DNA of 64,000 nt from Puccinia triticina. Its lineage: Eukaryota; Basidiomycota; Pucciniomycetes; Pucciniales; Pucciniaceae. Location of the stretch: assembly GCF_026914185.1 (NCBI RefSeq), contig NC_070558.1, forward strand, positions 2,976,001 through 3,040,000, written 5' to 3'. A model generated the notes under the pieces. That model saw nothing but the letters and a program-made list of their open reading frames with translations. It did no database searches and was not told where the DNA came from. The position numbers and the translations under genes were made by a program. Each line of letters starts with the position of its first letter. The stretch's first letter is position 1. Positions 44,560 through 55,584 of the stretch are shown piece after piece.

Positions 44560-46517
44560 ATGACACATCCGACCAGGACGATTTCGGCTGGAGACAACCT
44601 TCTCTTGAAACTGCCATCGGGTCAGAGCCGAACGATCAAGAACCTGACGCCTGACAGGTAAGCAGGCCCGAATTTATTAGCAAATTGGAAAGTGGCACTG
44701 ATATTCTGCTTTGATTCCACAGCACGATTAGTTTGGGGAAGTTCGGGAAATTTCAAACCAATGAACTGCTCAACCAACCCTTCGGTTTGACCTTCGAGAT
44801 CTTGGAGGACGGAAAACTTGTCTTGTATGATCAGATTGACCTTGCCGTCGATCCCAGTCCGATGGTCGATGAGGTGAAATCATTCGAGAGCATTAAGGGG
44901 ATGGTCAATGGAATCTGTTTTGAGTTCTTTTTTATTTTGGTCGCTTCCTCATAAAAAAAAAAAATCTGGATCAGTAGATCAATAAAATCCAATTTAGGAA
45001 AAAAGCTGACACGTCCTTGATACATTTTGTGTCTTCCATAATAATTATTTTTTGATTGGGGAGGACTTCGATTTTTGACGGAAGCTAATGTAGAAGATAT
45101 AGAGGCCACAAATGAGATGATCAAAGAAAGTGATGGCGCACAAAAGCTTACCAACCAGGAAATTGAAGAACTCAAGAAATCCGGTCTCAGCGGTCGAGTA
45201 AGTCGGATTGAATACTCCCCATAAGCTTTCTCTCATTAAAAATCTAATCCTCGCATCACAAACAGGAAATCATATTGAGACAGATCCAGCAACATTCTGC
45301 ATTCGAATTAAAATCGGAATTCAGCAAGGCTAAATACATTAAAAGGAAAGAGAAAAAGTAAGTAGTAAGTTTAATTTTAAAACCAGGAAAGATAAGCATT
45401 TACAATTATCCATCACAGCACTGATTGAAACAAATTGTCGTTAGATTCTTGAAAATGTTCACATGTATAGACCCCACAATCCATAATCTATCTCAATATC
45501 TGTTCGAGAATCATCATTTCGCGGTCAAAGGCCTAAGGCCAGATACACTGTCACAAATGCTCAGTCTATCAAATATTCGACCAGGCTGGAGGGGGATAGT
45601 AGTCGACGATATTGGCGGTCTGCTGGTTGCTGCAGCTCTGATACGAATGGGCGGCAAGTTCATGTATCTGTTTATCACCGTTGATTTCTGAAGCTGTTGA
45701 TAGATAACTGATTTTTTTCTGTCGATTATAGGGCAAGGATCGATCTTTGTAATAAACAACGCAGATTCTCCACCAGATCTGCACTTGCTAGAACTCTTTA
45801 ACTTGCCCACGTCGGCTTTAGCACCGTTGAAATCATTGAACTGGGCCCAGATAGAAGCCGATTGGACGACGAATGAGATCGAAGAGCTCTTATCACTCCA
45901 TCAAACTCCTCCTCAGCCTGCCTCTCTTCTTAACCACACGCCTTCCGATCCTCAAGTCGATAATCCAGCCGATCGGTCGAAAAAGGAACCGAACAACCAA
46001 TCTAAATCGAGGAAAAAGTTCCAGCGTGTTCAGGCTCTCTTGAACGTTCGCCAAGAGTTCTTCGAGAGTCAATTTGAGGGGTGAGATATCTTATTCAGGC
46101 TGCTCGATTCCTTAAGAAGGGAACTCTTAGCGCTGATGGACTTGCGCATGTCGCTCAAGGTTGATCACTTGTTCGGAATATGAACCCGAGTCGATCGTCT
46201 CAAACCTGCTGGATAGGTTGATGGCCTCGTCGACGATCGTAATATACTCCTGTCACCTACGGCCCCTATCGGACCTACAGACCCTACTCAAAAAATCATC
46301 AGTACCCTCGACATCCTCCTCCTCATCACTGGTCGAACAAAATGAGCTGACCAGAAAAATGAAAGAGTCCAAAACGGAGTTTATCCAAATCACTATCTCG
46401 GAGCCGTGGCTAAGGGTCTATCAGGTTCTAGTCGGCCGCACGCATCCCGAAATGAATGGTACTCATCATGGAGGTTTCATCTTTAGCGCTATCAAAGTTA
46501 TCAGCTCTTGTTCTTGA
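44560..46517 (+). CDS. TRM6: tRNA m1A58 methyltransferase non-catalytic subunit Trm6
   Basis: Supported exons: 44560-44657; 44723 to about 44900; about 45085-45197; 45266-45357; 45445-45653; 45732-46080; 46160-46517. Sequence signs of Trm6/Gcd10 are AGDNLLLKLPSGQ, TISLGKFGKF, a charged linker (LTNQEIEELKKSG), FELKSEFSKAKYIKRKE, FTCIDPTIHNL, LRPDTLSQMLSLSNIRPGW, VVDDIGGLLVAAALIRMGG, FVINNADSPPDLHLLELFNL, and SEYEPESIVSNLLDRLM near the end. Trm6 forms a heterotetramer with the catalytic Trm61 and binds tRNA, methylating A58, which stabilises initiator tRNA-Met. Intron 5 appears to be GC-AG (GGGCG|gcaagt). Between exons 2 and 3 I could not find a donor in the required phase, so that junction is open. 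The final conserved methyltransferase-fold strands are present. Confidence 0.83.
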
Positions 46518-47057
46518 TCTCATCACAACTCCATTTTGTTCATATCCATATATCTTTCATCTTTCATTTTTTGTCTTAATCTGCCATGTCATCTGTTACC
46601 TTTGTTGAGATTGATGTTCATTTTAGATTTGTCAAACTTGTGATCTGGTGCTGCCAATTAATCAATCTATGATTACTCAAGACCTGCAGCACCCTAATAC
46701 TAGTTTCAAGATTCATGTGTTTTTAATCTCACACTCTTACATAATTTGAGCTTCATGAACTGGAAGAGGCAAAGACAACATGGAAAGAGACCCCTCTCCT
46801 ACTATTCCCCCGCTGGAGAAAGGTATGGTCCGTGCCCTTCTGACTTCTGATCCCCACGAATTCCCCATCAGAAGATATCAGACTCTTACATCTGGATCAA
46901 TAGGTTCATGTGTTGCGTGTTGGTACATGCAGTATGAATCTCCACACCCAGCGAGAGCAAAAGGATTTATCAAATTTTCATCGGTTCTAGTTCGATAGCG
47001 ATAGACAGAGAACAAGGAAAGTGGGTAGGGTAGTGGGGATGGGAAGAGGATCTGAGT
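46518..47057. other. Intergenic between convergent genes
   Basis: 3' ends of TRM6 and of the mitochondrial L2 gene face each other. The short frame at 46780-46998 has no support. Confidence 0.5.
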
Positions 47058-48449
47058 TTATTTCCCGACGTGTTTGCCTTTGGGACGTTGTTTGACAACC
47101 ATTTGGTTGCCCCGAGGGCCTGGTCGACGGGTACGCAATCCTTTCGCCTTCAGTCCCGCTGGAGAGACTGGCTGTTTGTTGGATTTCGATTTCCCTCTTC
47201 CTCCACCTAACGGATGATCGACCCTGTGTAAAAAAACAAAGGCGATTGTTTTAGCAAGCCCATCTTTTGAAAAAAAGAAGAAAAGAAAAACCTGGAGAAA
47301 GAATGAAAGGAAGCGGTGAGAGGGACGGAACTTGTTCATGGCTACTCCTCGAACTCTCGGCCGTCGACCAAGCCATCGTACTCGCCCAGCCTTTCCAAGT
47401 TTCCGACCTTGCCAATGTGGGTTACTGACTGAGCCGATAGTTGCACAGGCGTCCATGTGGACGAAACGAATCTCGCCGCTCTGGAGTTTGATCTGGGCGT
47501 AATCGCCCTGGTGGTCTTGGAGATCGTGCAAGTCTCTCTGGTCGGAGTTTCGATCCTGCCCTGCTGCTCGTTGTTGCTGTTCTTGTTGGACGGATGGGGT
47601 TTGTTTGGAGGATGATTTCGTCTTGCGGTGATGGTGTCCTAACGAGACCACTTTAGCAAACGTACCTGCCGACCGGACCAAACTGGCTTTCCCGTCTGGC
47701 TTAAGTGAGATCGCATGGATCGTCGTCCCGGCTGGGATCAGTCTGATCGGTAGATAGTTGCCCGGCTTGATCGTCAACGTCCGAAGCAATCCTAAGGTCA
47801 GGGTCGAGGTTGACACCTCCTTGGCACTGATCAATTCGCTTTCCCCCTTAGAGTCAACCGTCGATGATTCACGTGCTGAATCTGTTGCAGGAGTTGGCTG
47901 GTCTAAGATAGAGTTGGAAGAATTTAGCAAGTCCTTAGGGATCCCGGTCTTGAAGCTCTGGACGATCTGTCCTGGACGGAGGTTGAGCGGGGCGAGGATG
48001 TAAGATAGTGTGCCAGATTGGAGATGTTTGATGAGCGCGATATGGGCCGATCTTCCGGGATCGTATTCGATCCTGACGACGACCTGGGGGCCAGACTGGT
48101 TCCTGTGGAAGTCGACCATCCTGAGCCTCTGCTTGTGTCCTCCGCCGAGATGCCTGGTGGTGATCCGACCCGAGTTATTCCTCCCGCCGGTCTTCTTCTT
48201 GGGCAGCGTCAGTGGGAGATGACATCGTCCCTTATACAGGTGGTCGTTCCTGGGCAGCCGTAGATGGCGGATGGCGGGCGTGACCGGCTTGTATATCTTG
48301 AAGTTCTTGTCCACCTGGTTCTTCTTCCGTTGTCCCCAAACAAACAGCTGCTGTCCGATCGAGAACTTGCTGGCCTGCTGCTGGCTGAGAGGGTTGAGCA
48401 GTTTGCTCGCTGCCCTCGTTCTCCCGAGGATTGTTCTGAGAGTGGCCAT
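47058..48449 (-). CDS. RML2: Mitochondrial ribosomal protein uL2m
   Basis: Two exons, 48449-47332 and 47223-47058, joined inside the codon for Lys (ATG AAC AA|g...ag|G GTC) to give the universal L2 block RVRGVAMNKVDHPLGGGRGKS. 427 aa from Met at 48449; the frame is open to a further Met at 48569 (467 aa). The shorter start gives a typical basic mitochondrial presequence (MATLRTILGRTRAASKLL). Other L2 signatures are TGGRNNSGRITTRHLGGGHK with QRLRMVDFHR, and IEYDPGRSAHIALIKH. uL2 sits near the peptidyl-transferase centre of the large subunit. Two low-complexity insertions (about 200-235 and a Gln/Arg/Asp-rich stretch at about 305-345) make it longer than bacterial L2 (about 275 aa). The donor GTTCCG is unusual. 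Confidence 0.92.
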   Translation of the reverse strand: MATLRTILGRTRAASKLLNPLSQQQASKFSIGQQLFVWGQRKKNQVDKNFKIYKPVTPAIRHLRLPRNDHLYKGRCHLPLTLPKKKTGGRNNSGRITTRHLGGGHKQRLRMVDFHRNQSGPQVVVRIEYDPGRSAHIALIKHLQSGTLSYILAPLNLRPGQIVQSFKTGIPKDLLNSSNSILDQPTPATDSARESSTVDSKGESELISAKEVSTSTLTLGLLRTLTIKPGNYLPIRLIPAGTTIHAISLKPDGKASLVRSAGTFAKVVSLGHHHRKTKSSSKQTPSVQQEQQQRAAGQDRNSDQRDLHDLQDHQGDYAQIKLQSGEIRFVHMDACATIGSVSNPHWQGRKLGKAGRVRWLGRRPRVRGVAMNKFRPSHRFLSFFLQVFLFFFFSKDGLAKTIAFVFLHRVDHPLGGGRGKSKSNKQPVSPAGLKAKGLRTRRPGPRGNQMVVKQRPKGKHVGK

Positions 48450-48569
48450 CCTCGGCGGAGTGTTCGTGCTGGTTGACGCTCGGCGCAGAGTCGGGCTGGG
48501 CCAATCGACCGGACTGAGCAAAACTTCCCGCCCTTTCACTGGCAAGCCCCGCCAGAAAAATGGAAACAT

Positions 48570-50309
48570 CCAAACCAGAGAACCATCTTGGCACTCCAGC
48601 TTCCATCACTCATCGTGCCTGTCCCATCAGAGCCATACAACACATACTCACGACAGCCGATCAGGGCTAAGCAAGCTTCTTTTAGTCCATTGTGGTCATC
48701 TCATTCCCCCCACAGTAGACATGTGAGTATGGACTTGCAAGCTGGAAATACAGCCCAAATTCATTGGCATTAGAAATATATGGCCCAAGAATTGAGTTAT
48801 GAAATCCCAATTAATTGCTGTCTGACTGTCTCAAAATCAAATTTTGGCCGCAGCCTGGGTTTAGGGTTGTTGGTCAAATTTGGGCTCACTCCCCCAGTAT
48901 CCAACTTTTCCTTACCAGATAGGACTTGTTTATGAGCTAGTACCACCACGGACGTTTGCTCAGCACCTGTTTATGAGTGCCTTTGCACAATTCATGCCAA
49001 GGTTTGGTCCAATCCTTGTTAGTTACTGGTTCAAAGTTGGTTTGAAGTTGGTCTGATCTTGGTTCAAAGACCAGGTCATGTAATGCACAATCTATACTGG
49101 AGGACTTCCCGCCAATCTGGAAACCCAGATTTTCCAGGACTTCCCGTCAATCTGGGAACCCCTTCCAGACCCAGATCTGAGCCAAATTTCGCAGGGAAAT
49201 TTAGGCTTTGAGACTCTGGGAGGCTCTCAGATTGCTCCCAGATTGCGACGGGAAGTCCTCCACTGGAGGACTTCCCGCCAATCTGGAAACCCAGATTTTC
49301 CCAGATTTTGCAGGGAAATCTAGGCAGATCTAGGATATGGGACGATTGAGCCCAGATTTCCCCGCAAAATCTGAGTTCCCAGACTGACAGGAAGTCCTCC
49401 ACTGATGTTACCTGGAATCATGCCAGATGTTTTGTGTGATGTAAACGTATAATGTACACCATAACTATGTTGAAACCCAGCCCAACTTTATGATCAGTTG
49501 TACTCAATCTATAATTTTGACCAAAGATAAGAATTTTTTGACCATGATGATTTTTAACCTCTGTGTAAACCCATACCCTACAGGTTGCTCTGGAACATTC
49601 TTTTTATAATTTTCAGCGCACACAGAATTCAAAAGAAGGTGTGTGAGGTGACAGAGTAATTATCAATGCTGCTTGAACTTGGTCCCCTTGGGCCAAGGTA
49701 TAATATGGAGAAGGTATCTTATCCTTGCCAAAAATATGCCAGTTTTTCTTAAATCATGATTTTAATCTGGTTTGAATTCGGTGTGCATTTTCTGAGGGGC
49801 TAGCTGGAAGGATTTTTCACACAACTGTGCGCCCGTATGTTTGTGTGACACCTATATTACCACCCAGCCAAGCAATGCTGAGCTGAGTGCCCACGCAACA
49901 CCGGAATATTAGATGAAACATTTAAAAAAGAGTTATATATATTTTCACCTATATGTACACACATTCTTTTGTTGGGATTTTCTATAGTGATTAAGAAACC
50001 CTGGATAATCTGGGGCTCCCCTGAAATTAGCCCAGACTTCCAACTCTCTTGTGAAAAAAATCATAAAATTTGGTAAAGAAATTATGTGAGAATGCTTGCA
50101 GCCCAGATGCCTATCTGCCACCTGCAAGACCACAAGGTGGTTATGGTGATTGATCAGTTAGCAATTTTTCATCATTTGATGCAAAAAAAAAAACATCAAG
50201 GGAATAGCCAGTGAGTGAAGCTAGCTCAGTTCAGAAGGAAATCACCTTTTCTCTCAAAGTATGTGATTCTTATAGCATCAATCAATACAAAAGATATAAG
50301 TATCCACTA
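48570..50309. other. Intergenic, repeat-bearing
   Basis: No gene supported. It holds the two short inverted-repeat elements listed next; otherwise AT-rich unique-looking sequence. Confidence 0.45.
49098..49400. repeat. Two adjoining GGAGGACTTCCCG inverted-repeat elements
   Basis: 49098-49260 and 49265-49400 each begin GGAGGACTTCCCG and end in the complement (GGGAAGTCCTCC or AGGAAGTCCTCC). Interiors share CAATCTGGAAACCCAGATTT. They share the CACT spacer, so one may have inserted at the end of the other. Confidence 0.75.
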
Positions 50310-51323
50310 TAGAGAATGTCAACCAGTACCCCGCACCCGCAGGCGGGTACCGCCTGCACCCGCCGCGCACCCGCCAGGCGGTGACGGATGCAGTGCCGGG
50401 TGCCCGTTTTCTTGGAAAAAGCAGTGCGTTACCCAGGTACCGCTTTCCCCGCTGGGTTGATCGGGTAACCCCCGGACCCCCGGCCCTTGGCCCGCTCTGA
50501 GCTGCCCTTGATGACTGACAGTAGACCGGTCATTGGCCAGGACCGGTCATCAAGGACGGTCCCTGGTGCAATTATCAAGGGGAGTTGTCACTCCCCTTGA
50601 TGACAAGTGCATGCTGGTTGTTAGGGGAACACCCTCAATGACCATGACCAACCTGTTTGATGACCGGAACAGGTCGTTCATTGCTTTTCTGGTCATTGAG
50701 AGCAACAAAGGGTAGTTACGCTACGCGTAACACGTAGATAACGGTAACGTAACGGAATTTTTGTTGTTATCTACGTGTTACGCGTAACAGCGGCGCAATT
50801 ACGTTATTGCACCACATTAATTCGGTTTTTTTCATGCTTGTTGCGTTATCTGGGCAGGCGGAGCCCCTGAGAATGGGCAAAAAAAATGTGGCTAAAAAGC
50901 CTTAAACGGTCCGTTATCGCGTTATCCGGGGGATAGCGCGATAACGGGCCTCAAAAATGAGGCCCGTTACATTACGCGCGGGGCCTAAAATGGCCCCGTT
51001 ACTAGTAAAGTAACGGGAGGGCCCGGATAACGGGGATAGTTACGTTACCAAAATTGCGCTGATAACGCAACGTAACGTAACTACCCTTTGTTGTTGAGAG
51101 GTCCTCCCCTCAATGACCGACCTGTTGCGGTCATCAAGGGGAGGACCTCTTGATGAAGCGTCCATTCCGGTCATCAAGGACACCTCTTGGTGACCTTTTT
51201 GATGCAAAAAAGCTGGCGGGTACCGCTGGTACCCGCCAGGCGTACCGGGTGCCTGTTTTTGAAAAAAAAACACGCAGGTACTGGTGGTGTAAATTATACC
51301 CAGGTCCGTTTTGACATTCTCTA
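50310..51323. mobile_element. Non-autonomous hAT element, 8-bp TSD
   Basis: Perfect 13-bp ends TAGAGAATGTCAA...TTGACATTCTCTA with the target duplication ATCCACTA at 50302-50309 and 51324-51331. Subterminal GGTACC/CACCCGC-rich blocks and a GTGCCCGTTTTCTTGGAAAA stretch parallel the left end of the hAT element at 4246. The interior holds a CGGTCATCAAGG palindrome cluster and a nested element (50703-51093). No coding capacity. Confidence 0.88.
50703..51093. mobile_element. Nested inverted-repeat element (GTAAC family)
   Basis: Ends CAACAAAGGGTAGTTACG and CGTAACTACCCTTTGTTG. The interior is full of GTAACG/CGTTAC and GGCCCCGTTA/ATGAGGCCCG. It lies in the centre of the hAT derivative. It is related in style to 8858-9143. 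Confidence 0.7.
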
Positions 51324-52239
51324 ATCCACTATGTTAATTTTTTTCCACAAGTCTATAAATTCTTGAGTGATAGAAACAGAAAGAAGATTCATTGAATTTA
51401 TGCACTTTCATCACAAAGGTATATCTACCAAGCCAAAAGTTTTGTTTTTCACATATGAAAACACATTTTGAGTGGTATGGACGGCATAATAAGCGCATGA
51501 TCAATGAAAATATATTATTACATCAAGAAAAATCTGGTTTCTGCCAAGAAATGGAGATTGCTTTGCAATGCAGTTGAACACAGGTTCTGGAAAAGATAAA
51601 ATTACTCAAATAGTCCAGTTGGGGTGGATATCAGGTTGATATGAAACCATGTCCAACATGAATTCATACAAGATTCAGCATCAATTCAGACACACTTGAG
51701 CATAAATTCAATCCAAAATTACGCATAAATTGGTGTCAAGTTCTGCAAGAGATCTTAAAGGGTTCCTAAAGAGAGGGGTGAAGGCACTTGCATGCAAGTG
51801 CTGAGCAAACATCTGTGGTGTACAGAGTGTTCTGCCTGCTTAAAAAGATTGCTCACAGCAAATTGCAAGCATTTACATCCTGTGCCACTTGCTTATGGGG
51901 AATGGTATGGCTTGTAATTGGGCATCAGTTTTTCTAACAATCAATCTTTCCTGTTGCCAATAATCTTCATTGTTTTTCAATCAAACTTGCACCTGTTTTA
52001 TCTTTCCTGAATGAAATATTCTTACCATTTTCCACTCATGTTGGAACTGAAATATTGATGAGCAAAGAGGAACTTACAACAGCTGAAATGTGCAGGTCCC
52101 TGGATGGCAGATTCACATTTTTTCTTCCATAATAAGCATGCATTTTGGGTATTCAAAGTTGAGTCACATTGCTGAATCATAGAAATGCAGAAATGAAACC
52201 ATTCTGGGACTCAACTTAGGAGCAAAAATTTGATATAAC
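51324..52239. other. Intergenic, no gene or repeat recognised
   Basis: AT-rich; short frames only. Confidence 0.4.
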
Positions 52240-52585
52240 TTAGGCCCCGTTTGGCACCAATATAAATATAGGTGATATAATCGCCAATTAATTCAATAAA
52301 AAATACAAAATTCAACATAAAGCCTCCAAATTTTTTTATGCAACCTACAGTGCTGTTCTCTTTAACTGATAACTTGGATTCAACTGATTCAGCCATCTTC
52401 AGCACCATAATACCATTATATCACTTTTAACCAATATGGAGCAATATAATGGTATTATGGTGCTGAAGATTGCTGAATCACTTGAATCCAAGTTATAAGT
52501 TGAAGAGAACAGCACTGTAGGTTGCCTATAAAACAAACTTGGAGGCTATATGTTGAATTTTGTATTTTTTATTGAACTAGAGGCC

Positions 52586-55540
52586 AAGGCGGCTACGCCG
52601 CTGCAGGGGTCACTTTATGTAGTGTAAGTTCACAATCTCCCCAACCCGCACCCCATGGAACCCCCCCCCCCCCCCCCCCCCCTCAATCTCACTTTACACA
52701 CACACCAGCCATTGCACCTCCGCCTTTAACTACCAGGGAAAACTTAATGAAACTTTTGTTAGATTTGCCTTCCAATCTTGCCTGGTTTCATCTTGTCTTC
52801 ATCTTGTTACTCAAATGCAACCTTGAAGCAAAAGTTTACATTATTTGCACAGGCTCAATCAAGTGGCACATGAGCATTTTCACTATCAACATGTGTAGCC
52901 CAGAGTAATGTATTGAGTTGAGGAAGTTGAACAGAAATCAGGAAGTGATAAAGTGTTTGACTTGATCATTCAATTTTTCCAATAGAATTGAAGAATACTT
53001 TTTCCCATGTTCAGATGGTTATCTTCCTTTGGTAGTTGAATCTTAGGTTCTAGCTTTCTTTAGAATCCTTACCTTTTTTTACCAACTTCAGTAACAGATG
53101 TAGATCAGTAACTCAATGTTCACCCTCAAAGGCCAGTACCGGCCATCAAGACAACAAACACTCCCTTGATGGCCGGTACCAGCCATCAAGAGAGCGTACA
53201 CACCCTTGATGGCCAGTACCGGCCATTGAGACAGTATACATTCCCTCGCTGGCCGGTACCAGCCATCAAGCGAGTGTACACACCCTCTTGATGGCCAGGA
53301 CCAGCCATCAAGAGAGCAAACACTCCCTTGATGGCAGGTACCAGCCATCAAGAGAGTGTACACACCCTTGATGGCCAGTACCGGCCATCAAGACAGTATA
53401 CAATTTTGTTTTATGACGAAGGGCTTGAGAGTGTTTGTAGACAGAATTGAGCGGTAGAGCACCGGGTCTACCAAGGGAAAGTCCGACCAGAAGACTGACG
53501 GACAAGAGGAGTAACATCGACGGTGTTTATACTGTCTCAATGGCCGGTACTGGCCATCAAGGGTGTGTACGCTCTCTTGATGGCTGGTCCCGGCCATTGA
53601 GAGAGTATTTGCTGTCTCAATGGCCCACACTGGCCATTGAGGGTGCGTACGCTCTGTTGATGGCCGGTACTGGCCATTGAGAGAGTGTGTACGCTCACTT
53701 GATGGCTGGTACTGGCCAGCGAGGGAGTGTATACTGTCTCAATGGCCGGTACTGGCCATTGAGGGTGTGTACACTCTTGATGGCTGGTACCGGCCATTGA
53801 GGGGTTTGCTCTCTTGATGGCTGGTACCAGCCATCAAGAGAGGGTGTGTACACTCACTTGATGGCTGGTACCGTCCAGCAAGGGAGTGTATACTGTCTCG
53901 ATGGTTGGTACCGGCCATCAAGGGAGTGTACGCTCTCTTGATGGCTTGCACCGGCCATCAAGGGAGTGTTTGCTCTCTTGATGGCTGGTACTGGCCATCA
54001 AGGGAGTGTTTGTTGTCTCGATGGCCGGTACTGGCCATCGAAGGTGTGTACGCTCACTTGATGGCTGGTACCGGCCATCAAGGGAGTGTTTGTTGTCTTG
54101 ATGGCCAGTACCGGCCATCAAGGGAGTGTACGCTCTCTTGATGGCTCGCACCGGCCATTGAGGGAGTGTTTGCTCTCTTGATGGCTGGTACCGGCCATCA
54201 AGGGAGTGTTTGTTGTCTCGATGGCCGGTACTGGCCAGTACCAAGGGTGTGTACGCTCTCTCAATGGCTGGTACCGGCCATCAAGAGAGGGTTTGTTGTC
54301 TTGATGGCCGGTACTGGCCATCAAGGGTGTTTATGCTTTCTTGATGGCTGGTACCGGCCAGCGAGGGAGTGTATACTGTCTTGATGGCCAGTACTGGCCA
54401 TTGAGGGTGTGTACGCTCACTTGATGGCTGGTACCGGCCATTGAGGGAGTGTTTGTTGTCTCAATGGCCAGTACCGGCCATCAAGGGTGTGTATGCTCTC
54501 TTGATGGCTGGCAGCGGCCATTGGGGGGGTGTTTTCTCTCTTGATGGCTGGTACCGGCCATCAAGGGAGTGTTTGTTGTCTTGATGGCCGGTACTGGCCA
54601 TCGAAGGTGTGTACGCTCACTTGATGGCTGGTACCGGCCATTGAGGGAGTGTTTATTGTCTCGATGGCCGGTACTGGCCATTGAGGGTGTGTACGCTCTC
54701 TTGATGGCTGGTACCGGCCATCAAGCAAGTGTACGCTCTCTTGATGGCTTGCACCGGCCATTGAGGGAGGGTTTGTTGTCTCGATGGCTGGTACTGGCCA
54801 TCAAGGGTGTGTATGCTTGCTTGATGGCTGGTACCAGCCAGCGAGGGAGTGTATACTGTCTCGATGGCCAGTACTGGCCATTGAGGGTGTGTACACTGTC
54901 TTGATGGTTGGTACCAGCCATCAAGTGAGGGTGTGTACGCTCACTTGATGGCTGGTACCGGCCATTGAGGGAGGGTGTGTACACTCACTTGATGGCTGGT
55001 ACCGGCCGCGAGGGATGTTCTTGTTGACAATGCCTTGCCAGTCCAGGCACCGCCGCGGAGGTCAGGGTTACATACAGGGGCGTGGCGGTGGCGTGGTAGT
55101 CATGGCTTGATGAATGTGGCAGTCGATTTTGCTGAGGGCAATTCCTGATTGTCTATAAAAGAGGACTTTGGCTGGTGTCTTTGTGTCCCCCAGGGCGTCC
55201 TCTGCCGCTGTAATTCCAGTGTGCGGTTCGCCCTCACCCCTCCGCTGTTGCACTTGCGCAGTTTGAGGGGCTAAACCCGTTGGCCCCCCTTTGCATAATG
55301 CCTTCAATGCGGCGCGCTGGGGGCCATCCAACCACTATTTTAAACCCTGCTAGACAGGGATGGATAGTGGGTCTAGTTTGTGGTGTTTGGATTTTTTGTT
55401 GAGAACCCTTTTTTTTGTGATTTGTTTTTGTTTTCGGAAGGGGGAACCCTTGCATTTTTTTTTGTAATTTTGTTGATTTGTAGGGGGAACCCTTGATCTT
55501 TCTTTCCGTGTTTCTCTGTCTTTAATAAACTTGGATTAAT
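52586..55540 (+). repeat. Long non-coding repeat X, copy 2
   Basis: Starts AAGGCGGCTACGCCGCTGCA and ends near CTTTAATAAACTTGGATTAA, like copy 1 at 33679. It carries a poly-C tract (about 52662-52682), the minisatellite 53115-55015, a TATA-like TCTATAAAAGAGG (about 55153), CCTCCGCTGTTGCACTTGCG and the poly(A)-signal-like AATAAA at about 55523. It is probably an LTR-like or non-autonomous retroelement unit. No protein. Confidence 0.55.
53115..55015. repeat. 40-bp palindromic minisatellite with polarity switch
   Basis: About 44 copies of a unit such as TTGATGGCTGGTACCGGCCA followed by TCAAGGGAGTGTACGCTCTC. The core GATGGCCGGTACCGGCCATC is a palindrome. From 53115 to about 53400 the units read in the opposite direction to those from about 53525 to 55015. 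A unique spacer of about 125 bp separates the blocks. The 40-bp unit is not a multiple of three, yet long frames stay open on both strands because stop codons are absent from the unit; these frames are artefacts. Confidence 0.93.
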
Positions 55541-55584
55541 TGTTGATTATATCACCTATATTTATATCGGTGCCCAACAGGGCC

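Larger units (their letters stand above)
52243..55584. mobile_element. Harbinger-type MITE copy 2, split by insertion
   Basis: The left part, 52243 to about 52577, and the right end, 55541-55584 (GATTATATCACC ... CCCAACAGGGCC), together make one MITE. TTA flanks both outer ends (52240-52242 and 55585-55587). About 2.96 kb separates the parts, which dates the MITE before the insert. Confidence 0.8.

Noticed and set aside
53088..54984. Many overlapping 66-111-codon frames on both strands with MAGTGHQ/SLDGWY-type repeats
   Set aside because: Products of a stop-free 40-bp minisatellite; the unit is not a multiple of three and frames rotate.
53115..55015. CRISPR array
   Set aside because: Units are contiguous with no unique spacers and the genome is clearly fungal.
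52586..55540. Centromeric or telomeric satellite
   Set aside because: The array is confined to one inserted element between identifiable MITE halves and has no telomere-type repeat.
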